Shown: positions 17,459 through 28,071, numbered from the stretch's first letter. The stretch is 64,000 nucleotides of DNA from Magnetovibrio sp. (GCF_036568125.1 NZ_DATCTF010000010.1:682001-746000), one strand, 5' to 3'. Made by a program: numbers and translations. Notes: generated from the letters alone by a model not told the origin.

Positions 17459-19039
17459 ATGGAAGTCTTGAGCGTTTCTCAGATGCGTGCCGCCGATGAA
17501 GCTGCGATCAGCCAAGGAGTCGGTGCGAAGCGATTGATGGAGGCTGCGGGGCAGGCCGTGTGCAACGCCGTGCTGGCGCGTTGGGAAAAACGCGCGGTCG
17601 CCGTGCTGGTGGGGCCGGGCAAGAACGGCGGCGATGGGTTCGTCGTCGCCCGCTTGCTGAAAAAGGCCGGCTGGCCGGTCACGGTCTATATATTCGGAGA
17701 TAAAAGTGCATATACGGGCGAATCCCTGACCAACGCCAAACGCTGGCGCAGCAAGGTCGAGCCGTTGCAAGCCGCTTTAGATGTCATTGCGGGACTCGAA
17801 AATGGCGACGATCTGTTGGTCGTCGATGCCCTGTTTGGCGCCGGACTGAGCCGTCCGCTTGACGGCGTGCCCAAGATTTTGGCCGAATTGGTAACCGTGT
17901 CGCAGGCCCAGGGCACGGCGCCCGTGGTCGTGGCTGTGGATGTGCCCAGCGGATTGTGCGGCGATACGGCGCGCGCGTTGGGCGGTAAACGCGGCGGAAT
18001 CTGTTTTCACGCCGACCTCACCGTGACGTTCTGCCGTCCCAAGCCCGCGCACGCGTTGATGCCGGGGCGCAGTGTGTGCGGCGAAATCGTGGTTGCCGAC
18101 ATCGGCATCGACGACGCGGTGGTGGCAGGCGTGTTCGATGGCGTCAGCCTCAACACCTCGGCGCTTTGGGGCGAGGCCTATCCGCGCCAAGAGGCAGATA
18201 CTCATAAATATGTGCGTGGTCACATGGTGGTCCTGGGCGGTGGCGTGATGACCGGCGCGGCGCGCCTGGTGGCGGGCGCCGCGCGACGTGCGGGCGCGGG
18301 ACTGGTGAGCATCGCCGCACCCGAAGACGCGTTCGCCATATACGCCGCCAGCGTCGATCCCGGCACGTTGACGCCGTCGTTCAAGGGAGCCAAGGGCTGG
18401 CGCAAGCTGATCGCCGATCCGCGTAAGAACAGCTGCGTGATTGGGCCGGGCGCGGGAGTGTCGCGAGCCACCCGGGGGATGACCTTGACGGCGCTCGAAA
18501 CAGGCAAACGCTGCGTGCTCGACGCCGATGCCCTGACGGTGTTTGAAAACGACGCCAAAGCGTTGTTCAAGGCGGTGAAAGCAAACCTCAAGGCCAACGG
18601 CGGGATCGATTCGGTGGTGATGACGCCGCACGGTGGTGAATTTCCGCGGCTGTTTCCCGATTTGGCCCAGGCCTACGCCAATCTGGAAAAGAACGGTGAG
18701 AACGGCCTCAGCAAATTGGACGTTACCCGCGAAGCGGCGCGCCGCGCCGGCTGCGTGGTGCTGTTCAAGGGGCCCGATACCGTGATCGCGGCCCCAGACG
18801 GTCGCGCCGCGCTGACCACGAACGCGCCCAGAACCCTGGCGACGGCAGGGGCGGGCGACGTTTTGGCGGGAATTATCGGCGCGTTGCTGGCCCAGGGCAT
18901 GCCGGGGTTCGAAGCCGCCAACGCCGCGGCGTGGCTGCACGGCGAGGCCGCGACCGCTTTCGGCGAAGGGCTGATCGCAGAGGACATCGCCGAAGAACTT
19001 CCCGACGTTTTGCAGTGGCTGATGGAGACCTTGGCCTAA
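17459..19039 (+). CDS. nnr: Bifunctional NAD(P)H-hydrate repair enzyme
   Basis: Repairs damaged NADHX/NADPHX. The N-terminal epimerase domain (YjeF_N) contains GPGKNGGDGFVVARLL at about residues 52-67. The C-terminal ADP-dependent dehydratase, a ribokinase-fold domain, contains TAGAGDVLAGIIGALLAQG near residues 466-484, with the catalytic Asp in GAGD. The 526-residue fused length is standard for bacterial Nnr. AAGGAGGGG lies nine bases before the ATG. It precedes tRNA-Leu and tig; no operon link to them is needed because the tRNA has its own promoter-like sequence. Confidence 0.95.
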   Translation: MEVLSVSQMRAADEAAISQGVGAKRLMEAAGQAVCNAVLARWEKRAVAVLVGPGKNGGDGFVVARLLKKAGWPVTVYIFGDKSAYTGESLTNAKRWRSKVEPLQAALDVIAGLENGDDLLVVDALFGAGLSRPLDGVPKILAELVTVSQAQGTAPVVVAVDVPSGLCGDTARALGGKRGGICFHADLTVTFCRPKPAHALMPGRSVCGEIVVADIGIDDAVVAGVFDGVSLNTSALWGEAYPRQEADTHKYVRGHMVVLGGGVMTGAARLVAGAARRAGAGLVSIAAPEDAFAIYAASVDPGTLTPSFKGAKGWRKLIADPRKNSCVIGPGAGVSRATRGMTLTALETGKRCVLDADALTVFENDAKALFKAVKANLKANGGIDSVVMTPHGGEFPRLFPDLAQAYANLEKNGENGLSKLDVTREAARRAGCVVLFKGPDTVIAAPDGRAALTTNAPRTLATAGAGDVLAGIIGALLAQGMPGFEAANAAAWLHGEAATAFGEGLIAEDIAEELPDVLQWLMETLA

Positions 19040-19090
19040 GCGCGCCAAATCCGGCTTTTGCGCCAGGCGAAGCATCCGCTTACGCTTCCG

Positions 19091-19116
19091 TTGACAGGGG
19101 TGGCGAATTGTATAAA
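19091..19116 (+). promoter_or_regulatory. Possible promoter for tRNA-Leu
   Basis: TTGACA at 19091 and TATAAA at 19111 are perfect or near-perfect -35 and -10 hexamers, but the spacer is only 14 bases, shorter than the usual 16-18. It lies about 33 bases before the tRNA. Candidate only. Confidence 0.4.
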
Positions 19117-19148
19117 GTGCGCGCCACGCCCGGTTACCGGGACCTTCG

Positions 19149-19235
<87 letters not shown>

Positions 19236-19350
19236 CGATAAGCCGGTCCCCGGATACCGATTGAGATTGAGCAGGGTGCTCGCCGTATCCAAAAGCGATA
19301 CGCGCCAGCGCCCCCCTATGTTTTTTATTAGAATGCGAACGGGTTCCACC

Positions 19351-20823
19351 ATGCAGGTTACAGAAACCAAAAACGAAGGCCTCAGCCGCGAATTCACCAT
19401 CGTCGTTCCGGCGAACGAATTTGAAGAGCAGGTTTCCAGCCGTCTCAAAGAGCTGTCGAAAACCATGCAGTTGCCGGGCTTTCGCAAGGGCAAAGTGCCC
19501 GTCAGCCTTCTGCGCAAGAAATACGGCCCCAACATCATGGGCGAAGCCCTGGAAAAGGCCGTTCAGGACGGTTCGACCAAAGTGATGACCGACAACAACC
19601 TGCGTCCCGCGATGCAGCCGAAGATCGAAATCACCAGCTTCGAAGAGGGCAAAGACCTCGAATACACCATGGCCGTCGACGTCATGCCGGAAATCGACCT
19701 GGGCGATTTTTCCAAGATTTCTGTAGAACGCCTGGTCGCCAAAACCGACGAGTCCGAAGTCGACAGCACCTTGCAGCGTATGGCCGATGCCTACAAAACG
19801 TCCGCACCGGTCGCCAAAAAGCGCAAATCCAAATCCGGCGACGTGGTCAACATCGACTTCGTCGGCAAGGTCGACGGTGAAGAGTTCCCCGGCGGCAAGG
19901 CCGAAGGTTTCGACCTGGAATTGGGTTCGGGCAGCTTCATCCCCGGTTTCGAAGATCAATTGATCGGCCAAAACCCTGGTGATGAGCTCGACGTCAACGT
20001 CAAGTTCCCGGACGAATACGGCGCCGAAAACCTCGCCGGTAAAGACGCGGTGTTCACGGTCAAGATCAACGAGCTGAAGGAATCCAAGCCTTCGGAAATC
20101 GACGACGAACTGGCCAAAAAAGCCGGTATGGAAAACCTCGAAGCGCTGAAGACCGCCATTCGCGATCAGCACACCCAGGGTTTCAACCAAATTTCGCGCC
20201 AAAAAGCCAAGCGCGCATTGCTTGACGCTTTGAACGATGCTTACGATTTCGAGCTGCCCAAGGGTTTGGTCGAAGCCGAGTACGACAGCATCCAAAAGGC
20301 CTATGAACAGGCTAAGGAAGCCGGTCAAGACGTCGAAGACATGACCGACGAAGAGCGTGAAGCGGACTTCCGCGACATCGCCACACGCCGCGTCAAGCTG
20401 GGTCTGCTGTTCGCCGAAGTAGGCCGCACCAACAAGATCGAGATCACCCAAGACGACCTGCAGAAGGCGATCTTGCAGGAAGCCCAGAACTATCCGGGCC
20501 AAGAGCAGATGGTGTTCAAGTACTATCAGGAAAACCCGGAAGCCATGCAACAGCTGTCGGGTCCGGTGTTCGAAGACAAGGTCACCGATTTCATCATGGA
20601 ATTGGCCAAGACCACCGATAAGGTCGTGTCCGTCGAGGAACTGATGGCCGAAGACGAAGAGCCGGCCAAGCCGAAGAAGAAAGCCGCCGCCAAAAAGGCT
20701 CCGGCGAAAAAAGCTCCGGCCAAGAAGGCTGCTTCCGAAGACGGCGACGACAAGCCCGCCGTGAAGAAAGCTCCCGCCAAAAAAGCCCCGGCGAAAAAGC
20801 CTGCGGCCAAAAAAGCGGACTGA
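19351..20823 (+). CDS. tig: Trigger factor, ribosome-associated chaperone and peptidyl-prolyl isomerase
   Basis: Binds ribosomes near the tunnel exit and folds nascent chains. The ribosome-binding signature is at residues about 43-53 (GFRKGKVP). The FKBP-like isomerase domain lies near 155-240 (GDVVNIDFVGKVDGEEF), followed by the long helical C-terminal domain. The start MQVTETKNEGL at 19351 matches the family; earlier in-frame codons run back through the tRNA and are not credible. The protein ends in an extra 50-residue Lys/Ala/Pro-rich tail of repeated KKAPAKKAP units, beyond the usual length (490 residues against about 430-440). It heads the tig-clpP-clpX-lon-hup block. Confidence 0.95.
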   Translation: MQVTETKNEGLSREFTIVVPANEFEEQVSSRLKELSKTMQLPGFRKGKVPVSLLRKKYGPNIMGEALEKAVQDGSTKVMTDNNLRPAMQPKIEITSFEEGKDLEYTMAVDVMPEIDLGDFSKISVERLVAKTDESEVDSTLQRMADAYKTSAPVAKKRKSKSGDVVNIDFVGKVDGEEFPGGKAEGFDLELGSGSFIPGFEDQLIGQNPGDELDVNVKFPDEYGAENLAGKDAVFTVKINELKESKPSEIDDELAKKAGMENLEALKTAIRDQHTQGFNQISRQKAKRALLDALNDAYDFELPKGLVEAEYDSIQKAYEQAKEAGQDVEDMTDEEREADFRDIATRRVKLGLLFAEVGRTNKIEITQDDLQKAILQEAQNYPGQEQMVFKYYQENPEAMQQLSGPVFEDKVTDFIMELAKTTDKVVSVEELMAEDEEPAKPKKKAAAKKAPAKKAPAKKAASEDGDDKPAVKKAPAKKAPAKKPAAKKAD

Positions 20824-20864
20824 TTTCGCGCTTTAATTGCCAATTGGGTCTTTTCTTTTCGTTT

Positions 20865-20893
20865 CCCGCCCCCATACTCTTGGGGGCGGGTTT
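20865..20893 (+). terminator. Terminator after tig
   Basis: CCCGCCCCCA pairs perfectly with TGGGGGCGGG around loop TACTCT, followed by TTT. The short U-tract makes it a somewhat weak but strong-stemmed terminator. Confidence 0.75.
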
Positions 20894-20948
20894 CGATTCC
20901 GGACCCTTCTTTTTCTGCCATTGAACGTTTTAAGGATAAGCTCAAGCC

Positions 20949-21596
20949 ATGCGTGACCGTGATCCCATCGACACTTACATGAACAGCTTGGTGCCCATGG
21001 TGGTTGAAACCACCAACCGGGGCGAACGCGCATACGACATCTATTCGCGCATGCTCAAGGAGCGCATCATCTTCCTGACCGGCGGCGTCGACGATCACGT
21101 TTCCAGCCTGATCTGCGCTCAGCTGTTGTTTTTGGAAAGCGAGAACCCGAAAAAGGACATCTCGTTCTACATCAACTCGCCCGGCGGCATCGTTACCTCT
21201 GGTCTGGCCATCTATGACACCATGCAATACATCGGACCGAAGGTTTCGACGGTGTGTATCGGCCAAGCCGCCAGCATGGGCTCGCTGTTGCTGGCCGCCG
21301 GCGCGCCGGGCAAACGCTTCGCGCTGCCCAACGCACGGGTGATGATCCACCAGCCGTCCGGCGGCGCACAGGGCCAAGCCACCGACATCGAAATCCAAGC
21401 CCGCGAAATCCTCTCGCTGCGTGCGCGTTTGAACGACATCTACGTCAAGCACACCGGACAGGAGCTTTCGGCCATTGAGTCCGCGATGGAACGCGACAAG
21501 TTCTTGAGTCCGGAAGAGGCCAAAGCCTTCGGCTTGATCGACGAGGTGGTGACACAACGCCCGTTCGACGCGGAAGAAGACACCGCCAAAGACTGA
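20949..21596 (+). CDS. clpP: ATP-dependent Clp protease proteolytic subunit
   Basis: Serine peptidase ring that degrades unfolded proteins delivered by ClpX or ClpA. The catalytic Ser is in [11 protein letters not shown] (about residue 108) and the His is in MIHQPSGG (about residue 133), with an Asp further on. The 215-residue length is typical. AAGGATAAG precedes the ATG. It has its own terminator, so clpP and clpX are separate transcription units here. Confidence 0.96.
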   Translation: MRDRDPIDTYMNSLVPMVVETTNRGERAYDIYSRMLKERIIFLTGGVDDHVSSLICAQLLFLESENPKKDISFYINSPGGIVTSGLAIYDTMQYIGPKVSTVCIGQAASMGSLLLAAGAPGKRFALPNARVMIHQPSGGAQGQATDIEIQAREILSLRARLNDIYVKHTGQELSAIESAMERDKFLSPEEAKAFGLIDEVVTQRPFDAEEDTAKD

Positions 21597-21610
21597 TCTC
21601 AACAGCGCGA

Positions 21611-21656
21611 AACCCCTGCCGGACGCGTCTGTAAAGTCGCCGGGCAGGGGTTTTTG
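21611..21656 (+). terminator. Terminator after clpP
   Basis: AACCCCTGCC pairs with GGCAGGGGTT around a longer loop that has internal pairing, followed by TTTTT. It begins 15 bases after the clpP stop. Confidence 0.85.
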
Positions 21657-21820
21657 TTTTGATTCGTCACCGTGCAGATCGGTTTTTTTAAGGAAATCGA
21701 AAAAAAATACCTGCTATTGCATTGTTTCAGTCGTCCTGCCCGAACCGCGAAGTGCGGGTATCACGTCAGGATGTCATTTCGATCAACATATTGTAAAAGC
21801 TGGCGAAGCGCTGACGCCCG

Positions 21821-21830
21821 CCCCATATAG
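21821..21830 (+). promoter_or_regulatory. Possible sigma-32-type -10 element upstream of clpX
   Basis: CCCCATATAG matches the CCCCATNTA core of heat-shock promoters. The expected CTTGAA-like -35 is not clear 13-17 bases upstream, so this is only suggestive. Confidence 0.25.
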
Positions 21831-21999
21831 CTGAAACAAGGCCACAGCGGCGCGGCGGATACGGACCTCAACCCATGGGGCCGTAAATGGAAATAATCCA
21901 CAAGGGGATTGTCCCGTCCTGCCGCCAGTGGCTAATATGATCTACAAACCTCGCCAAGGGTCCATCAACGCGGCGGGGAATAACACGAACGGAGAACCT

Positions 22000-23265
<1,266 letters not shown>

Positions 23266-23308
23266 ATCGCGTTCAATCGACTTAAATCGGGCGTTCAGCC
23301 CTTAAATC

Positions 23309-23341
23309 AAACCGCCGGACCCTCAAAAGTCCGGCGGTTTT
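23309..23341 (+). terminator. Terminator after clpX
   Basis: AAACCGCCGGAC pairs perfectly with GTCCGGCGGTTT around loop CCTCAAAA, followed by a T and then GTCGTTTTT. Confidence 0.88.
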
Positions 23342-23524
23342 GTCGTTTTTGGGTGCTTAAACGCCATTTATTGCCTTTTATCCCCAAAAATTCATCGAAA
23401 TCGCCTCCATGGCCCTTGAAGAGGGGCCCAAAGGGGGCCATCTTTTCCCTAGCACCCCCCATACCGGTATCTCAAAAACCAAACAGCCGGTGATCAAATC
23501 TTTTCATAAGGACTTCGTGTCGAT

Positions 23525-25939
23525 ATGAGCATCTATTCATCCCAAGGCGAAATGCTGCCTGTCTTGCCCTTGCGCGATATCGTTGTGTTCCCGCACATGA
23601 TCGTGCCGCTGTTCGTCGGTCGCGAAAAATCGGTGCGGGCGCTGGAAGATGTCATGCGCGAAGACAAGCAGATCTTGCTGGTGGCGCAAAAGAACGCTGC
23701 CCAGGACGAACCCCAACCCGAAGACATCTATTCGGTCGGCACCGTATCGACGGTTCTGCAATTGCTGAAACTGCCCGACGGCACGGTCAAAGTGCTGGTC
23801 GAAGGCGGCCGCCGCGCGCGGATCATGAAATACGGCGACAAGACCGATTTCTTCCAAGCCGAGGTCGAATTCATTGACGAAGAAGACGGTGACGAGAAAG
23901 AGCTGGAAGCGCTGTCGCGTTCCGTGGTTGGCGAGTTCGAGCAATACATCAAACTGAACAAGAAAATCCCGCCCGAAGCCCTGGTGTCCATCAACCAGAT
24001 CGAAGATCCTTCGAAACTGGCAGACACCGTGGCGTCGCATTTGGCGTTGAAGATTTCCGAAAAGCAGGAACTGTTGGAAATTCAGACCACCGGCGAGCGC
24101 TTGGAACGCGTCTATTCCTACATGGAAGGCGAAATCGGCGTGTTGCAGGTGGAAAAGAAAATCCGCTCCCGCGTCAAACGCCAGATGGAAAAGACCCAGC
24201 GTGAGTATTATCTGAACGAGCAACTCAAAGCCATTCAGAAGGAACTCGGCGAGGGCGAAGAGGGCAAGGACGAAAACGCCGAACTGGAAGAGCGGATCAA
24301 GAAAACCCGCCTGTCCAAGGAAGCGCGCGAAAAATGCATGGGCGAATTCAAGAAGCTCAAGTCCATGAGCCCGATGTCCGCCGAAGCCACCGTGGTGCGC
24401 AACTACCTCGATTGGATGCTGGGCATTCCGTGGAAGAAGAAGTCGCCGGTCAAAAAGGATCTGAAGGAAGCGCAGGAAATTCTCGACGCCGATCACTACG
24501 GTCTGGAGAAGGTCAAAGAACGCATCCTCGAATATCTTGCCGTGCAGACCCGCACCAAGAAACTGAAAGGCCCTATTTTGTGTCTGGTGGGCCCGCCGGG
24601 CGTCGGTAAGACGTCGCTGGGTAAATCCATCGCGCGTTCGACCGGTCGCAAGTTCGTGCGCATGTCTTTGGGCGGGGTGCGCGACGAATCTGAAATTCGC
24701 GGCCACCGCCGCACCTATATCGGCTCGATGCCGGGCAAGGTTGTCCAAGGCATGAAGAAGGCCAAGGTCTCCAACCCCTTGTTCTTGCTTGATGAAATCG
24801 ACAAGATGGGTGCGGATTGGCGCGGTGACCCGGCCTCTGCCTTGTTGGAGGTGTTGGACCCGGAACAGAACTCGACCTTCAACGATCACTACCTGGAAGT
24901 CGATTACGATCTGTCGGACGTGATGTTCGTGACCACCGCGAACACCATGAACATGCCCGGACCGTTGATGGACCGTATGGAGATCATTCGCCTGTCGGGT
25001 TACACCGAAGACGAAAAGGTCGAAATCGCCAAGCGCCACCTGATCCGCAAGCAGATCGAAGCGCACGGCCTCAAGGAAGAAGAGTGGAGCATCTCCGACG
25101 GTGCGTTGCGCGACTTGATCCGTTACTACACCCGCGAAGCGGGCGTGCGTAACTTGGAACGCGAAATCGCCAAGCTGGTGCGGAAAGCGACCAAGGAAAT
25201 CCTCATGGACAGCGAGATCGACCACGTCAAGGTCACCTCGCGGAACCTGGAGAAGTACTCCGGCGTCAAACGCTTCCGGTATGGCGAGTTGGAAGAAGAA
25301 GACAAGGTCGGCATCACCACCGGCTTGGCATGGACCGAAGTGGGCGGCGAGATTTTGCAGATCGAAGCCCTGATGGTGCCCGGCAAGGGCCGCATGACCA
25401 TCACCGGTAAACTCGGCGATGTGATGACCGAATCGATCCAGGCCGCCAAATCATTCGTTCAATCGCGCGCCACGACGTTCGGCATCTTGCCGCCGTTGTT
25501 CCAAAAGCGCGACATTCACGTTCACGTGCCCGAGGGCGCGACCCCGAAAGACGGTCCCAGCGCCGGCGTCGGTATGGTCACCTCGATCGTGTCGGTGCTC
25601 ACCGGCGTCCCGGTGCGCAAAGATGTCGCCATGACCGGCGAAATCACCTTGCGCGGTCGGGTGTTGCCGATCGGCGGCTTGAAGGAAAAGCTGCTCGCCG
25701 CGTTGCGCTCGGGCATCAAAACGGTGCTGATCCCCGCCGATAACGAAAAGGATTTGGCGGAAATCCCGGACAATGTGACCAAGGGCTTGAAGATCATTCC
25801 GGTCTCACGCGTCGAGCAGGTTCTCGAACATGCCTTGGCCGCGCCTTTGACACCCGTCGAATGGGAAGAAGAGGAATTGGAAGCCGCCGTGGCGACCAAT
25901 GCCGGTGAAGAAGATCAGAACGGCGTGATCACGCATTAG
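23525..25939 (+). CDS. lon: ATP-dependent Lon protease
   Basis: A soluble homohexameric AAA+ protease that removes damaged and regulatory proteins. The N-terminal substrate-binding domain begins [20 protein letters not shown]. Walker A is GPPGVGKT (about residues 356-363). The catalytic dyad Ser679 lies in [11 protein letters not shown], and Lys is near GLKEKLLAA. The 804-residue length is standard. It follows clpX with its own upstream region and is followed by a strong terminator and hup, the classic alphaproteobacterial order. Confidence 0.96.
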   Translation: MSIYSSQGEMLPVLPLRDIVVFPHMIVPLFVGREKSVRALEDVMREDKQILLVAQKNAAQDEPQPEDIYSVGTVSTVLQLLKLPDGTVKVLVEGGRRARIMKYGDKTDFFQAEVEFIDEEDGDEKELEALSRSVVGEFEQYIKLNKKIPPEALVSINQIEDPSKLADTVASHLALKISEKQELLEIQTTGERLERVYSYMEGEIGVLQVEKKIRSRVKRQMEKTQREYYLNEQLKAIQKELGEGEEGKDENAELEERIKKTRLSKEAREKCMGEFKKLKSMSPMSAEATVVRNYLDWMLGIPWKKKSPVKKDLKEAQEILDADHYGLEKVKERILEYLAVQTRTKKLKGPILCLVGPPGVGKTSLGKSIARSTGRKFVRMSLGGVRDESEIRGHRRTYIGSMPGKVVQGMKKAKVSNPLFLLDEIDKMGADWRGDPASALLEVLDPEQNSTFNDHYLEVDYDLSDVMFVTTANTMNMPGPLMDRMEIIRLSGYTEDEKVEIAKRHLIRKQIEAHGLKEEEWSISDGALRDLIRYYTREAGVRNLEREIAKLVRKATKEILMDSEIDHVKVTSRNLEKYSGVKRFRYGELEEEDKVGITTGLAWTEVGGEILQIEALMVPGKGRMTITGKLGDVMTESIQAAKSFVQSRATTFGILPPLFQKRDIHVHVPEGATPKDGPSAGVGMVTSIVSVLTGVPVRKDVAMTGEITLRGRVLPIGGLKEKLLAALRSGIKTVLIPADNEKDLAEIPDNVTKGLKIIPVSRVEQVLEHALAAPLTPVEWEEEELEAAVATNAGEEDQNGVITH

Positions 25940-25979
25940 GCGTTTTCCGCGAATTGTTTTGCAACCCAAAGCAAGCTAT

Positions 25980-26016
25980 CCCGGCGAAGCAAAAGCTTCG
26001 CCGGGCTTGTTTTTGT
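25980..26016 (+). terminator. Terminator after lon
   Basis: CCCGGCGAAGC pairs perfectly with GCTTCGCCGGG around an AAAA loop, then CTTGTTTTTG. Outer AAG/CTT pairing can lengthen the stem. Confidence 0.9.
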
Positions 26017-26110
26017 CAGGATCTTGTCAGATTGAGCGATCCGGTTGCATGAATTTGCATAAAAATGTGCTGAAACCCGCAAAAAACTGGGGAAAACTCA
26101 ACATGTGTGA

Positions 26111-26140
26111 TTGACGCGGTTCGCGTTTCAACACTAGAGT
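26111..26140 (+). promoter_or_regulatory. Candidate promoter of hup
   Basis: TTGACG (26111-26116) and TAGAGT (26135-26140) are separated by 18 bases, about 80 bases before the hup start. This is a good fit to a housekeeping promoter. Confidence 0.5.
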
Positions 26141-26217
26141 CCTGCATCAACGAATCACTGCGCCGCCCAAACGGCGCATACCTGTATAATCCTTGATTTT
26201 ATGAAGGGGGCCTTAAG

Positions 26218-26490
26218 TTGAACAAGAATGATCTGATTGCCGCCGTTGCGAGCAGCACGGACCTGTCCAAAGCAGACGCCACGAAGGCTGTTGACGGTGT
26301 TCTCGACGCCATCACGGGTTCTCTGAAGTCCGGTAACGAAGTCCGCCTCGTCGGTTTCGGCACCTTTAGCGTTGCCGCTCGCGCGGCTTCCACCGGTCGC
26401 AATCCGCGTACCGGCGAATCCATCAAAATTCCGGCCTCCAACCAGCCGAAGTTCAAAGCTGGTAAGGCTCTTAAAGACGCCGTCAACTAA
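26218..26490 (+). CDS. hup: HU family nucleoid DNA-binding protein
   Basis: Histone-like DNA-bending protein of 90 residues, the exact family length. The beta-arm signature GFGTFSVAARAASTGRNPRTG is split by the DNA-contact Pro in RNPRTGE and followed by IPASNQPKFKAGKALKDAVN. The start is an unusual TTG at 26218: the family begins MNKNDLIAAVA exactly there, and GAAGGGGG lies nearby. It closes the tig-clp-lon-hup block. Confidence 0.96.
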   Translation: MNKNDLIAAVASSTDLSKADATKAVDGVLDAITGSLKSGNEVRLVGFGTFSVAARAASTGRNPRTGESIKIPASNQPKFKAGKALKDAVN

Positions 26491-26510
26491 GACAGCGCCT
26501 TTGCGATTTT

Positions 26511-26540
26511 CGGCCGCTCCCGCATCGGGGGCGGCCGTTT
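26511..26540 (+). terminator. Terminator after hup
   Basis: CGGCCGC pairs with GCGGCCG and an inner CCCG/CGGG extends the stem, followed by TTT. It lies 20 bases after the hup stop. Confidence 0.8.
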
Positions 26541-26571
26541 CGCATTTTCGGAACTTGGGTTGCGTTTAGAC

Positions 26572-26600
26572 TTGAGTTCGGCGAGACGGCACAGTAGTGT
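26572..26600 (+). promoter_or_regulatory. Candidate promoter of tRNA-Val
   Basis: TTGAGT (26572-26577) and TAGTGT (26595-26600) are separated by 17 bases; transcription would start about 20 bases before the tRNA. Confidence 0.45.
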
Positions 26601-26626
26601 CGCGACGTTTTGAAAAAGACACCTCA

Positions 26627-26702
26627 GGGCGGTTAGCTCAGCTGGCAGAGCATCTCGTTTACACCGAGAGGGTCGGCGGTTCGATCCCGTCACCGCCCAC
26701 CA
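26627..26702 (+). tRNA. tRNA-Val (anticodon UAC), integration site of a mobile element
   Basis: The acceptor stem GGGCGGT pairs with ACCGCCC; discriminator A and CCA are encoded. The anticodon stem TCTCG/CGAGA encloses loop TTTACAC, giving anticodon TAC. It is 76 bases and intact. Its 3' two-thirds (from 26655) is repeated perfectly at 33059, marking an integrated element whose insertion preserved the gene. Confidence 0.95.
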
Positions 26703-26703
26703 T
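26655..26703 (+). repeat. attL: 49-bp core repeat inside tRNA-Val
   Basis: A perfect 49-base direct repeat with 33059-33107. It runs from the 5' side of the anticodon stem to one base past the CCA, which is the usual core for tyrosine integrases using tRNA genes. Flanking bases differ on both sides (C against G before, T against A after). Confidence 0.93.
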
Positions 26704-26705
26704 TC

Positions 26706-26732
26706 AAAAGCCTCGGGAAACCGGGGCTTTTT
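26706..26732 (+). terminator. Terminator just after tRNA-Val, supplied by the element
   Basis: AAAAGCC-T-CGG pairs with CCG-G-GGCTTTT (one G-U pair) around a short GAAA loop, ending in five T. It begins three bases after the att core, so it belongs to the element and would replace the tRNA's original terminator, which now sits at 33118. Confidence 0.8.
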
Positions 26733-26767
26733 GATGTTCTGGGGGGAGTGACTGGCAGTTAGAGGTT

Positions 26768-27781
26768 TTAGGGTTTTGCGAACTGGTTTGCAAAACTCAT
26801 GTTTTGCCCCAGTGTTTCGGACAAATCCTCCAAATAGTCGGGGGAGAACTTGCGATACACGCGGCGCACCGTGATGGGGTGCGTGGCCGTCAAATCCGCG
26901 ATCTTGTCCACCGAGTAGCCGTCCTCCGAAAGCCAGGATATGACCGAGTGCTTGAGGATGTGCGGACAGGCCCAGGGAACGCCAGCCTTGCTGGCGGCTT
27001 CCCCGAATGATCGCTTGATGCTTTGCACTGGGTTGCCCTTGTACTCGACCACGTAGGGTGATTGCGCGTACGCGCTTGCCGACTTCAAAGCGGATACCAC
27101 GTCCGTGCTGATGGGCACTACCGTGCGGCGCTTTTTCGTAATCGCCATCTCGGGATCCGTGAAGTCCAGCCGTCCACGTTGCAGATCCACACGATCCCAG
27201 GTCAGCCCGAGAATGGCACCCCTGCGTGCCCCAGTCGTCATGGCGATCAGAAGGTACAGGCGTAGGTGCATCGGCTCCGCCGCTTCGAATAAGGACTTGG
27301 CTTGCACTCGCGTCAAGAAGCGCTCCCTGGGTGGTTTCTTGGCCGGAATTTCGATGTAGGGGGCTTTGTCGATCCAACCGCATTTGACGGCCATGCGAAG
27401 AGTTGTCCGCAGTTCGAATAGTTCCTCCCGGAGAGAGGAAGGAACGTGCTTGCGCTTCGTCCAGTATTCCTTGACGAAGGGCGGAGTAATCCGTTCCGGT
27501 CGCATGGGGCCGAAATGCGCTTTGAGCTGATTGTGAAATGTGGGCGTTTTTGCCGCACGCGATTTGCCGGATGACTTCAAATCGTCCAGCCTCAACTCCA
27601 ACAGTGCGGACACTGTTGGAGTTTTCGGCGTGGATTTCGCAGCAAGGTACTCGCTTAGGAAGCATTGAGCCGCCCCTTCATGCGGAGTGCCTGTGCTAAG
27701 GACTTGTCGTCCATCCCGGACATACCAGTTTTCTTTGTCCCGAATTCGGACAAGTCGGGCTGGTTTGCGCGGGCGTGGCAT
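26768..27781 (-). CDS. Tyrosine-type site-specific integrase
   Basis: A recombinase of 337 residues that would integrate and excise the element at tRNA-Val. Catalytic residues in order are Arg186 in TGARRGAILGL, His274 in HILKH (with Lys277 where the second Arg is usual, His278 after it), His301 in ATHPITV and the nucleophile Tyr309 in RRVYRKF. An N-terminal arm-binding and SAM-like core-binding region precedes. CTGGAG lies eight bases before the ATG. Its first 127 bases overlap the 3' end of the HTH gene. Its last codons form part of a 24-bp palindrome. It lies next to attL, as such genes usually do. Confidence 0.92.
   Translation of the reverse strand: MPRPRKPARLVRIRDKENWYVRDGRQVLSTGTPHEGAAQCFLSEYLAAKSTPKTPTVSALLELRLDDLKSSGKSRAAKTPTFHNQLKAHFGPMRPERITPPFVKEYWTKRKHVPSSLREELFELRTTLRMAVKCGWIDKAPYIEIPAKKPPRERFLTRVQAKSLFEAAEPMHLRLYLLIAMTTGARRGAILGLTWDRVDLQRGRLDFTDPEMAITKKRRTVVPISTDVVSALKSASAYAQSPYVVEYKGNPVQSIKRSFGEAASKAGVPWACPHILKHSVISWLSEDGYSVDKIADLTATHPITVRRVYRKFSPDYLEDLSETLGQNMSFANQFAKP
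26773..26796. repeat. Left 24-bp palindrome of the element
   Basis: GTTTTGCGAAC-TG-GTTTGCAAAAC: two 11-base arms with one mismatch and a 2-base centre, inside the last codons of the integrase gene and 70 bases inside attL. An almost identical copy lies near the right end in opposite orientation (32945-32968). Likely a protein-binding or processing site; its role is inferred. Confidence 0.85.
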
Positions 27782-28071
27782 TGGTTCTGCTCCAGAAATT
27801 CGTCAAGGTGTTCGCGGGCAATACGAATAGCGCAAGAAAATGCACGTTGGTAGCCCTTCAACTTGCCGTCATGGACAAGCTTTCGAACAGTCTCATACGA
27901 ATAGCCAAGCATTCCAGCCACGTCGCGGAGGGTGTAGTAGGGGCCTTTGGCCCAATCGCCATTACGTGATGTCTCATAGCGTTTGAAAACCAGCCGGTTT
28001 CCAACTTCGTGCATATGGACTTGAGGGTGAGGCAGTGCGTGTGTATGATGTTGATCATAAATCGAACTCAT
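27655..28071 (-). CDS. HTH DNA-binding protein, excisionase-like
   Basis: A 138-residue protein with a central MerR/excisionase-type HTH: YYTLRDVAGMLGYSYETVR followed by KLVHDGKLKGYQ, about residues 45-75. An N-terminal His-rich stretch (YDQHHTHALPHPQVHMH) and a C-terminal tail follow. The position next to the integrase and the fold suggest a recombination directionality factor. The start overlaps the XRE gene by ATGA. Its 3' end overlaps the integrase by 127 bases, so expression of the two is likely linked. Function is inferred. Confidence 0.75.
   Translation of the reverse strand: MSSIYDQHHTHALPHPQVHMHEVGNRLVFKRYETSRNGDWAKGPYYTLRDVAGMLGYSYETVRKLVHDGKLKGYQRAFSCAIRIAREHLDEFLEQNQCHARANQPDLSEFGTKKTGMSGMDDKSLAQALRMKGRLNAS

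Larger units (their letters stand above)
21597..21999 (+). other. 403-base region between clpP and clpX
   Basis: Contains the clpP terminator, then upstream DNA of clpX. CCCCATATAG at 21821-21830 resembles the -10 element of heat-shock sigma-32 promoters. I did not find a convincing CTTGAA -35 at the right distance. No gene is seen. Confidence 0.5.

Noticed and set aside
23266-23524. Heat-shock promoter before lon (CCCTTGAA and CCCCCCATA)
   Set aside because: The two boxes are about 35 bases apart, too far for a sigma-32 promoter.
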